From contig BFEA01000803.1 in assembly GCA_003427395.1 (NCBI GenBank), forward strand, positions 423,810 through 445,000: DNA of 21,191 nt. Direction: 5' to 3'. Source of the stretch: Chara braunii. Taxonomy: Eukaryota; Streptophyta; Charophyceae; Charales; Characeae. Made by a program: the position numbers and the translations under genes. Under the pieces are notes generated by a model. The model saw only the letters and a program-made list of their open reading frames with translations. It searched no databases and was not told the DNA's origin. Of this stretch, positions 9,461-18,119 are shown in pieces (position 1 is the stretch's first letter; the number at the start of each line of letters is the position of its first letter).

Positions 9461-9500
9461 TGCGAACTCCATCTCTATATCGCTGCACCGAAGTTTTTCC

Positions 9501-9548
9501 TCGCGCCGGCGCGCTGACTTAGCGCACCGGTGTTGCGCTAACCCGACG
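9501..9548. repeat. GC-rich palindromes
   Basis: CGCGCCGGCGCG (near 9502) is a perfect 12-nt palindrome. About 6 nt later TTAGCGC and GCGCTAA form a 7-bp inverted repeat around an ACCGGTGTT centre (near 9519-9541). They adjoin the tRNA-like remnant and may be part of the same small element. Confidence 0.55.
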
Positions 9549-9620
9549 GCGCAAGCGGTACCTTGTGATTACTTTTCGTTCAGTGGTTCCCACCTTTTTC
9601 TTCTTTTCAACTTCAATTTT

Positions 9621-9716
9621 CAATACAGGCGGTTTGAATAACCTACATAGAAATATATTAATATAACCTTTAACAGATTTACACTCTGTGTCTCTTAACC
9701 ACTCGACCACTCTCCC
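9621..9716 (-). pseudogene. trnY: Decayed tRNA-Tyr(GUA)-like sequence resembling plant mitochondrial trnY
   Basis: On the minus strand from 9716 the sequence opens with GGGAGAGTGGTCGAGTGG, which includes a perfect box-A-like D-arm. Next come an anticodon stem ACAGA/TCTGT with 7-nt loop GTGTAAA (anticodon GTA, Tyr), an AT-rich expanded variable region, and GTAGG...TCAAACC like a T-arm with a disrupted loop. The long variable arm and the wording match my recollection of plant mitochondrial tRNA-Tyr rather than nuclear tRNA-Tyr. It is about 13 nt longer than the usual 83, and the 3' acceptor strand no longer pairs with GGGAGAG, so it is a pseudogene. It could be mitochondrial DNA moved to the nucleus or the head of a tRNA-derived SINE. 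Confidence 0.45.
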
Positions 9717-9719
9717 GAA

Positions 9720-10191
9720 CAATTCAGCATCTTGGGAGATTTGAGCCTGTGACCTTCTTCATTTTTTGGACAACACTTTCTTTTCACTTGTTCAATTTGC
9801 ATCTCTTCCCTTTGTCCCCCCGTCGAGAGATTGTTAACGGAGACCTAACCAGGCTTTGAAAGTTGGGGTCCAGGTTAACCACATGTGCTCCCGTTGCATC
9901 TCTCCTTGCGATCTCCACATGTGAAAGTGGATGCAAAATTCTTTACAAGAAACAAGTGGTCCCGGGGCAGCTCCGCCCGCAGCCCCAGAGGGTGCTTGTG
10001 TGCCACAGAAGGATACAATGGGAAGATGCACTGCAAGACAGCAGGAAAAAAGCACCCTGAAATGAGGCCAAGTGCACCCCCCTCTCTCTCTCCCTCCCTC
10101 TCTGAAAAGGGGCGCTGTGCAGGAAGAGGTGGAGATTTCCGTTCACACCTGGGCCGAAACAAAAACGGTAGGTCGGGGTGTGGCCATGCGC

Positions 10192-10198
<7 letters not shown>
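9720..10198. other. Non-coding interval, no gene recognised
   Basis: Several overlapping frames of about 65-200 codons cross here, but they have no motif and mostly run into the following microsatellite. The sequence is neither clearly repetitive nor clearly coding. Confidence 0.4.

Positions 10199-10267
<69 letters not shown>
10199..10267. repeat. (CT)n microsatellite
   Basis: About 69 nt of uninterrupted CT dinucleotides end at an assembly gap. Ser/Leu or Arg/Glu frames across it are artefacts of the repeat. Confidence 0.98.
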
Positions 10268-10280
10268 NNNNNNNNNNNNN
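10268..10280. other. Assembly gap (13 N) inside a compound microsatellite
   Basis: Thirteen unresolved bases lie between the CT and CA runs. The true length of the repeat is unknown. Confidence 0.97.

Positions 10281-10335
<55 letters not shown>
10281..10335. repeat. (CA)n microsatellite
   Basis: Uninterrupted CA dinucleotides continue from the gap to 10335, completing a compound (CT)n(CA)n locus. A looser CAT/CAC/CAA-rich trinucleotide stretch follows at about 10401-10445. Confidence 0.98.
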
Positions 10336-10338
<3 letters not shown>

Positions 10339-10489
10339 CCTATCACCACCACCCTCCCCACCACCTTCAGCACCACTATCGCAGCCGCCGTCTCTGCCAG
10401 CATCATCGTCATCAACCTCAACATCATCATCACCATCATCACATTCATGGTCGGATCAGCTACGACAAAGGCCCAGTAGGCGGACGCAT

Positions 10490-10984
10490 ATGACGTTGGA
10501 CCAACCATTGCAGATGCCTCTTCGGCGGGTCCATTCTCCGTCTCCACCGCCGTCCCCAAGACAGCGGCCTCGTCTAGCCGTGAACNGCTTGATCACCGCG
10601 CCTCCAACGGCTACTAGAGATTTGCTCCGCCGACATGCTCGCAACTGTTCGGAACGACAGCGTCGTCTTCGATACACACTAGCCAGGAATAGTACACGCC
10701 GTGTCCGATGCCCGCAATGTGGGGATGATTTCTTCAGTGCTGCAGGCCTCCGTGTGCACCAGACACGAGGTGCATCTACTTGTGCAGCATTTGCACGACT
10801 AGCAGCCGCTCTAAGCACAAGTGCAGCTAATCAGCTTCCGCTTTCCGCATCTGATCCACCCAGTTCTCACCCCCCTGACCCGCCCCTTTCTCATCCAACT
10901 AGCCCCTCGTGCTGCCTGTTAAAGAGAATTTTTTTTGAAGTGTTGGGCGGACTCAGTCCGGTTCTACTCATCTGGTTGGAATAG
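10490..10984 (+). CDS. Arg/Pro-rich ORF with a single C2HC zinc finger (fragment?)
   Basis: From the ATG at 10490, 164 codons run to TAG at 10982. A finger C-P-Q-C-x9-G-L-x2-H-x7-C lies in the middle (VRCPQCGDDFFSAAGLRVHQ). It has the CxxC, Phe, Leu and His pattern of a C2H2 finger but Cys as the last ligand. The flanks are Arg-rich, then Pro/Ser/Ala-rich. Such a lone N-terminal finger occurs in some non-LTR retrotransposon proteins (for example R2-like) and in host transcription regulators; nothing here decides between them. The frame also extends upstream through the microsatellite, so the true start is unknown. One ambiguous base at 10586. The last 25 residues after the Pro-rich part look non-native. 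Confidence 0.35.
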   Translation: MTLDQPLQMPLRRVHSPSPPPSPRQRPRLAVNXLITAPPTATRDLLRRHARNCSERQRRLRYTLARNSTRRVRCPQCGDDFFSAAGLRVHQTRGASTCAAFARLAAALSTSAANQLPLSASDPPSSHPPDPPLSHPTSPSCCLLKRIFFEVLGGLSPVLLIWLE

Positions 10985-11008
10985 GGGTTGTTGTGGGGGA
11001 AGCTTATA

Positions 11009-11045
11009 ACACACACACACACACACACGTGTGCACGTGCGCACA
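11009..11045. repeat. Alternating purine-pyrimidine run (AC repeat plus GTGTGCACGTGCGCAC)
   Basis: Ten AC dinucleotides (11009-11028) continue into GT/GC/AC steps without breaking purine-pyrimidine alternation until 11045, 37 nt in all. Such runs favour left-handed DNA. Confidence 0.9.
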
Positions 11046-11899
11046 GCGTGGCGACGCATGAAACTGCAGGCGCGTTTCTTTCCATCCGATCCCGAACCTT
11101 CTGCCCAGGACAAAAAAGCCATGCGCTTGCTTTTGACCGACAAGAGCCTCGCCGTAGTCGGCGTTTACCATGTACTTGATTTCGAACATTCAAAACGAAG
11201 CCCTGAATTTTCCTGGGCCCGCGTGGGCAGTTATGTGAGGACCGTTTTTCCCTTTAATAGGATTAGGGAGAAAGGGACAAAGGGGAGGACAGTGCTCTCC
11301 TCTCCCTCTTGTCAGACTTCTCGGTGGTCCAGCACTGGGAGAATGATGTCTGGATTGAAGAGTGCCGGTGCCTTGTATCCTTAGATTTTTCTTCTTCAGT
11401 GCGGCTATGGCTACAGGTGGCCAAGTGTGCATCCTCCACTCTCAGTCCTCTTCTCTCTCTCAAGTGGCTCTCCCCTCCCTTCTCCTTGCTCCCTTCAGGT
11501 GCTCACCTACTATCCTCAGGTATGGCTGGCCAACCTAGCACCCTTTCTCCCCTTGCTGGTGGCAGCAGGGAAGCATGGCACACTACCCCAGTGTTGCACA
11601 CCAGTGCAAGGCAGAACGAATGCCTAGGTAGGGGGACTGGCAGCGGAGATATATTGCTTTGACTGAGGCTCTGGGAGGCAGCCACTACTGGCCTGAGGCC
11701 GCATGGTACCCAGTACGCCCTAAATTCTTCCAGAAACTTTGCCTGGGTCGTCGGATGTATGTGTAATATGTGGCCAAATTTGACTTCTGAAGAAATCTGT
11801 CACTCTTGGTCTACTGGGGTCAGACTGGTCCTGACTGTTGACTTTCTCAGGCCTGGGGTCCCCCGATTCCGGTCCTGGGTGACCTGGTAGGTAGGCCTA
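11046..11899. other. Non-coding interval, no gene recognised
   Basis: Frames of 60-117 codons overlap on both strands with no motif, no shared reading direction and no domain. A C/T-rich patch lies near 11436-11510. I see no element boundary. Confidence 0.4.
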
Positions 11900-11955
11900 C
11901 TTTTTAGACCCTTCCCTAGGTCTATATCTTTTTAGACCCTTCCCTAGGTCTATAT
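11900..11955. repeat. 28-bp perfect direct duplication
   Basis: Two adjacent identical 28-nt units (11900-11927 and 11928-11955) begin CTTTTTAGACCC and contain CCTAGG. They lie 25 nt from the proposed LINE-B tail. Confidence 0.9.
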
Positions 11956-11980
11956 ATGGACTTTGACCAACCCTAGGATA

Positions 11981-12057
11981 CTTTTCTTTTTCTTTTTTTT
12001 TTAAATTACCCTGGTGTCTTTGCTAGGAGAGGTGATAAGAGTGCCCCCTCCTAGCAA
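11981..12057 (-). other. Proposed LINE-B 3' terminus: stem-loop plus A-rich tail
   Basis: TTGCTAGGAG (12020-12029) pairs with CTCCTAGCAA (12048-12057). The stem extends to 13 bp with one mismatch around a 12-nt loop. On the minus strand the stem-loop is followed 17 nt later by a run of A with G interruptions (12002 down to 11981). A stem-loop just before a tail is typical of LINE 3' ends recognised by their own reverse transcriptase; assigning it to LINE-B rests on position only. Confidence 0.4.
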
Positions 12058-12642
12058 GAGACCTGGGTGCTCCGGTCTATTGGTGGGGAGCAGCACCTGC
12101 TGGAAAGCGGGTCCAGCGTCCCATTCTACATCCGACCGCCTGCCAGCATTGATTGCCCTGTTTCCAGGGGATTAAGTGTGCAGTTAATAATAAGTATGTT
12201 GGACAACAGTACACTTCAGGGCGCCGCCTCTTCAGTCTGCGCCAGACTGCCAGATCACTCATGTTTCCCTAGCGGCTACTTCCTACTTCTGAATACCCGC
12301 CGATACCTTCCGTGTCCTGTTTGTTGACCCGCCGCTTCCTTACTTGGTCCCTTCAGCCTGTGGTCTTGCCTGTGGTCTTGCTCACTCTGCTCTGTACCAT
12401 TGCATATCGACCATTGCCAGCTGGTGGGGTGGGAAGGGGTCGGGAAATTCTGTGGATGGTCGCAGCGGGATCTCCTGGCCTACCGTAATCCAGACTCTGA
12501 AGCAAATACAGTAGTCTCTCCTGAATTCCTCCTGGTTACACTCCTGGGTGGGCCTGCCATCCCATCGGACAGATGCGATCCAGCCCCCATCCTCACTGCC
12601 CGACGAGTCCCCAGAGAATTAATGAATTGCTTGTGTTATGTC
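12058..12642 (-). other. Proposed LINE-B 3' UTR, no gene recognised
   Basis: About 585 nt lie between the last ORF2-like codons and the proposed 3' stem-loop. No conserved frame is seen; a short 12-nt duplication (CCTGTGGTCTTG twice) lies at about 12357-12380. It may instead contain unrelated inserted DNA. Confidence 0.35.
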
Positions 12643-14440
12643 CTAGGATGAATGAAACAGCTCAAGTTGGTTTTTAACCTTCTGCCACTGTACCATAAGT
12701 TTTTGTTGAATGTATTGTTTTATCATGTCTGTTACCTCTTCCCCAGCTATGCGGACCCCCTCGATAGCATGGGTACATCATTTTCTCCAGAGAGTCCACA
12801 TGACCGCTCTCCTCCCTAACTTGAACATGTTGTTTTCAAAAGTATTGTCAGTGGGGGAGGTCCACGCCTCGCATAAAATGGCCCTCCAGTCCCATGGCCA
12901 GTTGGACCTAGTGCCCAATAGTGTCCAGATCCTATCCCACCATCGCCATGTAAGAACATCCCCCGGACACTGCATGAATATATGCTCTACGGTTCCCGGA
13001 ATTCTGCGGGAGGGGAAGACGGTGCGGCACAATTTACACCACGGTAGCGCCCGCCCCTTCTGCTCTAGTATATGCGATTTATCAACCAGTCGTTGATGGG
13101 CAGGCAGCGATGTTCTATCTGCCACTGCAGTGACGCCATCTTCGCTGGCCTAGACCTTGTGGCGGTGAACCATCGGATGGGGNGGATTGCCTCAGTTCCT
13201 ACATTCAAATGAGACCTCCATCGAGCCTTCACCGTTTCTTTTATGTTCACCTATGGTCACAGAAGACGATAAGTAGCCTTCACCGTTAAGGTATGCAACT
13301 TTAGATTCTCCCTTGACGTGCGTTTTTGCGTAGGGGCCCACTGCCATTCCTCAGGGTCAACGGGGAGCTCTGCCACAGGGGTATTTGGCTGGTATGCGAT
13401 CCACACATTTTTGTCCCACAGCACACAGATCCTGTGCAGGTCCGCATTTCTCCACCATCTCGTTGCCTCTGGGGTGTACCGAGTGAGCACATTATCCCTA
13501 CCTATGTGGAAGAGGTTAACCCGTGTTTCGTCCGGTCGTACCTCCACCACATTGCCTACACTTTCTGGATCACCCAGGGCCGCTACCCAGTCTCCTTCTA
13601 CCAGCCGCAGCCCTTTGCGCAGGATGCGCACCCAGTCTAGGGGGATAGCAAAGATCAACGATTCGATGTGCTCCTCAACATTATGACAATACTTTAGTAC
13701 AGTCCTTAGTTGCTGTGCAATTTTCCAGTCTCCCTTCCCTGTATCCCATGTATCCCATATATCTTTTATTCTGGTTATACCTTTTTTGACCTAGTTGTTC
13801 CACGGGGTGCTTGAGCTGCAATACACCCTATTGTACCGGTCTGTAATCCTCCGGTTCCCCAAAAGGGGTTGACACATCACCTCCTTCCACGTAGTCGGTG
13901 GGGGTTTGTCAGGCAGTGGAAATTGACGCCAGGCTTTCAAAACATGGGCCCAGAAGTCGTCCCTGACCAAATCCAAATGGATTGTGTCTCGGCACGAAAC
14001 TCGACCGTTTCGAGGGGACCGTGGCACAGTCCAGAAGAGGTCTTCCAGCCAGGTTAATGGGTTAGCTCCCTACCGTGCCTGTGGGGCGAGTCTAGCTATT
14101 TGTTCCAGTGCAAGGGCATGCCATGGGAGGCACTGAGTAAAGAGCAGTCTCCTAACCCATTGGACCATTAAATGTTGTGATCTGGGTATCCGGGCCTAGG
14201 ATCCCCAGGCCCCCTTTGGCTTTGGGTTGGATCAGCGATGACCAGGCCACCCTGCTAATAACATTCGGGAGCTCACCGTTGCTTCTCCATAGCAGGGCCG
14301 TTAACTGCTGCTTTAGCGATCGGACAACCTCCTTGCTGAGGGCCCAAATTGCAAACTTGCACCAAAGGGCCACCAGTACTACGTTGTTGATCGCCAGCGC
14401 CCTGCCAATGAGGGAGGTGTGTCGGTCTTTTCAGTGAGCC
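12643..14440 (-). pseudogene. LINE-B ORF2 C-terminal part: thumb region and CCHC finger, broken
   Basis: Pieces in several frames align in order with LINE-A ORF2. First comes GRALAINNVVLVALW...GGLGILGPD (about 14370-14180, matching SLFGRALVLNASI...GGLGILDPA), then TPVAELPVDPEEWQW (about 13400) matching the sequence around the LINE-A TAA at 1018. A finger follows at about 12945-13040, C-K-L-C-x14-H-x4-C, and then YIQQKLMVQWQKVKNQ to a TAG at 12643-12645. In-frame TGA codons at 14431-14433 (where Trp is expected) and 12775-12777 (where LINE-A has Arg) are copy-specific nonsense changes. One ambiguous base at 13183. Confidence 0.8.
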
Positions 14441-15707
14441 AGCTTCTCTAAAGGGGGCTTCAGGATCCACTCATCATTCGATGCAGGCTTGCCTAATGTC
14501 GTTAACATGATTTCCAGCACCCTGACCGGGGTTGTTTCCGAGAGCCACTTGACCCGTGATAGCTCGGGGGGGCGCGCCCCAAGGTTTTGTTTCCCCAGTT
14601 GACGGTCATGTCTAAGATCGTTGTGAACCGATCAAATAATCGCCTGATCTCTTCCATGTTTGTTGCGATTGCATCTACCATAAGTGTCACGTCGTTCGCA
14701 AACATCGAACAGATAGGGATCACGTTTTATGGGATGGTCGAGATCTGCAGCTTCCTCAGGCCTTTGTTGGTTCGGATGTTTGCTGCCAGCGCCTCCATCA
14801 CCATCATGAACAGGAAGGGCGCCAAAGGGTCCCCTTTGCGAACCGACCGTTGCTGCGGGAAGGCCGGTGCTATCCTTCCATTGACTTGGACACACGTGGT
14901 GGCGTTGTAATGTAGTACTTCGGTCCACCACTGGAAAACTGGCCCGATGTTCATTTTTTCCATACATTTGTCTAGGAATAGTGAGTCCACGTGGTCGTAG
15001 GCTTTTTCAAAATCAATGAAGACCATGGCCGCATTTTGCTTGTCCCGCCTTGTTAGTTTAAGAAGTTCATTAACTAATAGGATGTTATCCTAGATCTTGT
15101 GCCCTTTGACAAACCCGCTTTGCGTCAGATGGATAATATCGTCCAAGATCGGGGATCAGTCGGTTTATTAGGGCTTTCGCTAGCATTTTTTAAATGACTG
15201 TAAGCAAAGTTATTGGTTGGTAGTTCTAAATATCCATCTTGTCTCCCTTTTTGTGCAACAAGGTGAGAACGCCCTGCCCCACTAACTCCCCCATTTGCCG
15301 TGTTTCCCACACCTTTTGATAGAACTCCATGAGGTCTGGGACCATCTAAGTCTAGAAGGTCTCCCAAAATTCCTTTGGAAACCCATCAATGTCCGGCGTC
15401 TTCTCTTCCTCCGTCTGCATCATCGCCGTCCATATTTCCTCCTTTGACAGGGGGCGATCCAAATTTGTTTCATGATGTCCTGTCAGGGTCTTCTCCAATG
15501 GTTTCAAGAAGTCCCCAATTTCTTTCTCCCTAACTTCTGTCGGGCGCACCTTGAAGTGAACAGGTCCTGGAAGAAGGATCTTGCAATTTGCGTGCAATGG
15601 GGGGAGGAGGTGATGATATCTTGGTGTCCGGTCTGCAAATCGTATAACACTTTGATGGTTGTTTTGCGCGAACATACACGGGCCATGCTATAAAGAAAAT
15701 TATCCAT
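14441..15707 (-). pseudogene. LINE-B ORF2 middle: reverse transcriptase, catalytically dead
   Basis: Recognisable RT blocks in order: FFQDLFTS (about 15600), EEEKTPDIDGFPKEFWETF (about 15400-15355), VLTLLHKKGD...NYQPITLL (about 15270-15200), LTQSGFVKG (about 15120), FIDFEKAYDHV (about 15020-14988), RKGDPLAPFLF (about 14850) and FANDVTLMV (from 14702). The last should be F-A-D-D: the first catalytic Asp is Asn. In-frame stops are TAG 15352-15354, TAG 15346-15348, TAG 15226-15228, TAA 15190-15192, TAG 15090-15092 and TAA 14727-14729, plus frame changes near 15500-15700 and 15125. This copy keeps the RQGDP-type motif that LINE-A has lost. Confidence 0.88.
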
Positions 15708-16931
15708 TGTTCCTTTTGTTTGATGCCTTGTCAGTCATCCTCTTATCCGTGTGCCCTCCCAGCGTTGTGTGGCAAAGGTCTGGAGTCGTTGTTGCAGCGT
15801 TTGTATCTCTGAATACTCTGCTGGCTGTGAATGTTGGACCCCGTTAGACTGATCTTGGTGCTCAAGTTGCTGCAGTTGTTGGTGTATTTCCATTTTTCCT
15901 GTTGATGCTTCCTGGCTGCTAAAAGTTTAGATTATTCTTGGCATTTTTTACCTAGATAGAACAGTCCATTATTAAACCAGCCTATTTCCTGCTGAAAGTG
16001 TTGTTTTTGCATATACCAATACGTCCAGCAGTCTGTAATGTAACTCTGAAAGGTTTTCTGCTGCAAGGTAAAGGTATTAAGTTTGTAAAAGCCAGGTCCA
16101 CGATCGGGTTTCTTTCGGAAAGACAAAATGATCGTGCACATTTTGTGATCAAGGCCCGGGTAGGGGCTAGCAGGCAGGATCGCTGCTAGAAGCAGAGATC
16201 CCCCCATGTCTTTCGAGATCAAGATTAGGTCGATCTGGGATCTCGATCCGGGTTTAGCCTCCGGAAGGAGTCAAAGATTTTTAGTGAAAGACATAGATCG
16301 TTGATTATCCGCTCATCCTCCTCCACATACACCGGGGCTGGGGAGGGCGTTCGCCATCTGTCCATCCATCGGTCCGGGGCTGCGTTGTAGTCCCCTGCTA
16401 TAATGACCGGAACCCCATCCGGAATTTGCGTTTTAATGTTCTCGAAGAAAATTATTCTCTCGCTCATGGTATTGGGCGCATAGATACACAGTATACATAC
16501 AATTTCGAGTTCCAACGTAACCAGGATAGACACCCATCGACCTCCCTCCTGGTCCACCACCCAGTGTACCAGGTCTGCCCGGGACTCGGGGGCCGGGACT
16601 CGGGGGGAATCCAGATGGCCACCCCTGCGCTTCCTGGATTCGGGGCATGGGCCTTGAAGGCCTTATACAGCCAGATCATTTTGTGGGTGTGGTTGTGCTT
16701 TTGGGTGTCCATCAGCTGTTTTTCCTGGACGCACACTATATCCGGCCAGTTCCTACCCCCCACTCCTCTCATTAAATCCCAAATTGTGTTTTGTTTCTCC
16801 GGTTTGCACGAGGCCAGACCGTTCACGTTCAAGGACCGTAAGTCCAAGTCTGTTGCTCTCCTGCATTGGTTCCAGATACAGTCCTTCCCGTACACTACTC
16901 TGACCGGGTCTATCTTACTCGAGTTGTTCAT
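15708..16931 (-). pseudogene. LINE-B ORF2 N-terminal part: APE-type endonuclease, broken
   Basis: From the ATG at 16931 the frame gives LRSLNVNGLA and PDIVCVQEKQL, then breaks at a 14-bp tandem duplication (16579-16606). It resumes in another frame with WVSILVTLELE, LCIYAPNTMSE and the catalytic IIAGDYNAAPDRWMDR. A second break near 16225-16260, with apparent loss of residues compared with LINE-A, is followed by LISKDM and PGLDHKM. The linker to the RT (about 15900-15735) is Gln-rich and carries TGA at 15735-15737. The family Asp/Asn pair G-D-x-N is intact here, unlike in LINE-A. The ATG lies 132 nt after the TGA ending the ORF1 extension. Confidence 0.85.
16579..16606. repeat. 14-bp tandem duplication inside the LINE-B endonuclease
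   Basis: CCGGGACTCGGGGG occurs twice, head to tail (16579-16592 and 16593-16606). Fourteen is not a multiple of three, and the endonuclease frame changes exactly here. Confidence 0.95.
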
Positions 16932-17063
16932 ATTACCCTCATATTATAATCATCAGAGTGCCTTAGGTTGCAATCCTACAGACGGATCCGCGGCAACTGA
17001 TCCCAGTCTCAGTCCTGGACCAGTCTGAGAAGAACACAAACATCTCTAGACATCCTGTTCAGT

Positions 17064-18119
17064 TCAGGTGTTGCTGTGCCCGATCTTGACCATTTGCAGG
17101 TTCAGCAATTGGGTGCGGGTGTGCCATCTCAGGCCTGCCTCCTTGGTTGGATCGAAACGTATGTAGACATCCCTCTGCGCTATTTTGTTGGGGCCCGTTG
17201 CGATTGAAGCCATAGCATGTGGCCCTGGCGGTAGAGATTCTGAAATGTGGGATTCCAGTTGCATTTGCAGAATTTCTGCCGCTGCCTTAGACTGGCTATT
17301 TTGTAGCTCTGCCCAAAACGACGACCAACCCTGTAACGTGACACTCCCCTGTTTGTCATTCCCCTCCGAAGACAAGCCCACCTCCCATTTCTCATTTTTC
17401 TTCCGAACTGGGATGAGCAGCATGGCCTCCTGCGATAGGGGGCGAGAATCGCGGCCCATCTCAACCAGCTGTCTGAGCTTTCTTTTTCGCACCAGGTCCT
17501 GTGGCGCGTTCTCATCTGGGCCTAGCAGCGGGGCTGGTTGCGGCAGCACCGGGGGGTCTTGTGTCCCTTGGGACTGTTCATTCTCTGTCACAGCTCGGGC
17601 TCTGTCCTGCTCTGCTTCTTTTGTTGCTGCAGTGTGTGGTGGTTGAAATCGTGCGAACACAATTGTCATCAATTTGTGCCATGTTTCCGTCCACCTCACC
17701 CCGGATTGCAATCCATTTTCCAATATGTTTTTGAGCGAGACGCTCGTGTTGAGCATGGGGAATAATTCCAGGTATGTCTTATCCCAGAAATCGTCAATGA
17801 GGGGGCCGTGTTTTGCTTTCAAATTCCCCATCAACCAGTCTGCAATAGTGACCAGTTTTTGTTCCATGGGCAGGTGCAGTGGCGGTGCCCCTTCCTCCTC
17901 ACCTTCTAGGTCTCTTTCCAGGACCAAACCCTCTGGTGATGTGCTAACGTTGACCGGAAGAGGGTCAACATCCATCGGTTCCAAATCAAAAGCCGCCTGG
18001 AAGGGGTCAGTGTCTATCGCCTGGCCCACCAGGAGGTTTCCCTCTGTTGTCCCACTAAATTGCTCTGAATTCTCCGCCCCCAGTGGCCCCGACTCCACCT
18101 CCATACCCCCCACCTCCAT
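17064..18119 (-). CDS. LINE-B ORF1 C-terminal extension (unrecognised domain)
   Basis: This 351-codon frame opens with ATG at 18119, directly after the TAA (18120-18122) that closes the preceding in-frame ORF1 segment (TAAATG). It ends in TGA at 17064-17066. The N-terminal third is acidic and disordered. The segment from about residue 85 (VTIADWLMGNL) through RWTETWHKLM (142-151) and IPVRKKNEKWEV (236-247) parallels LINE-A LAQWIRTVH, RFEWLKKEQEV and IPFRWNNGNSDWEV. It is the longest frame surviving in this old element. I know no family for it. It could be translated by reinitiation, or be part of one long ORF1 interrupted by a nonsense codon. Confidence 0.6.
   Translation of the reverse strand: MEVGGMEVESGPLGAENSEQFSGTTEGNLLVGQAIDTDPFQAAFDLEPMDVDPLPVNVSTSPEGLVLERDLEGEEEGAPPLHLPMEQKLVTIADWLMGNLKAKHGPLIDDFWDKTYLELFPMLNTSVSLKNILENGLQSGVRWTETWHKLMTIVFARFQPPHTAATKEAEQDRARAVTENEQSQGTQDPPVLPQPAPLLGPDENAPQDLVRKRKLRQLVEMGRDSRPLSQEAMLLIPVRKKNEKWEVGLSSEGNDKQGSVTLQGWSSFWAELQNSQSKAAAEILQMQLESHISESLPPGPHAMASIATGPNKIAQRDVYIRFDPTKEAGLRWHTRTQLLNLQMVKIGHSNT

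Noticed and set aside
9026-9522. Plus-strand frames through the minisatellite
   Set aside because: They translate the tandem repeat itself (recurrent NISPSRQ-like words) and have no independent evidence.
9885-10559. Several 130-270 codon frames across the microsatellite
   Set aside because: They are Ser-Leu, Arg-Glu, His-Thr or Cys-Val runs produced by the dinucleotide repeats and the N gap.
11281-11662. Possible gene on either strand near 11263-11685
   Set aside because: The overlapping frames have no shared direction, motif or splice pattern that I can support.
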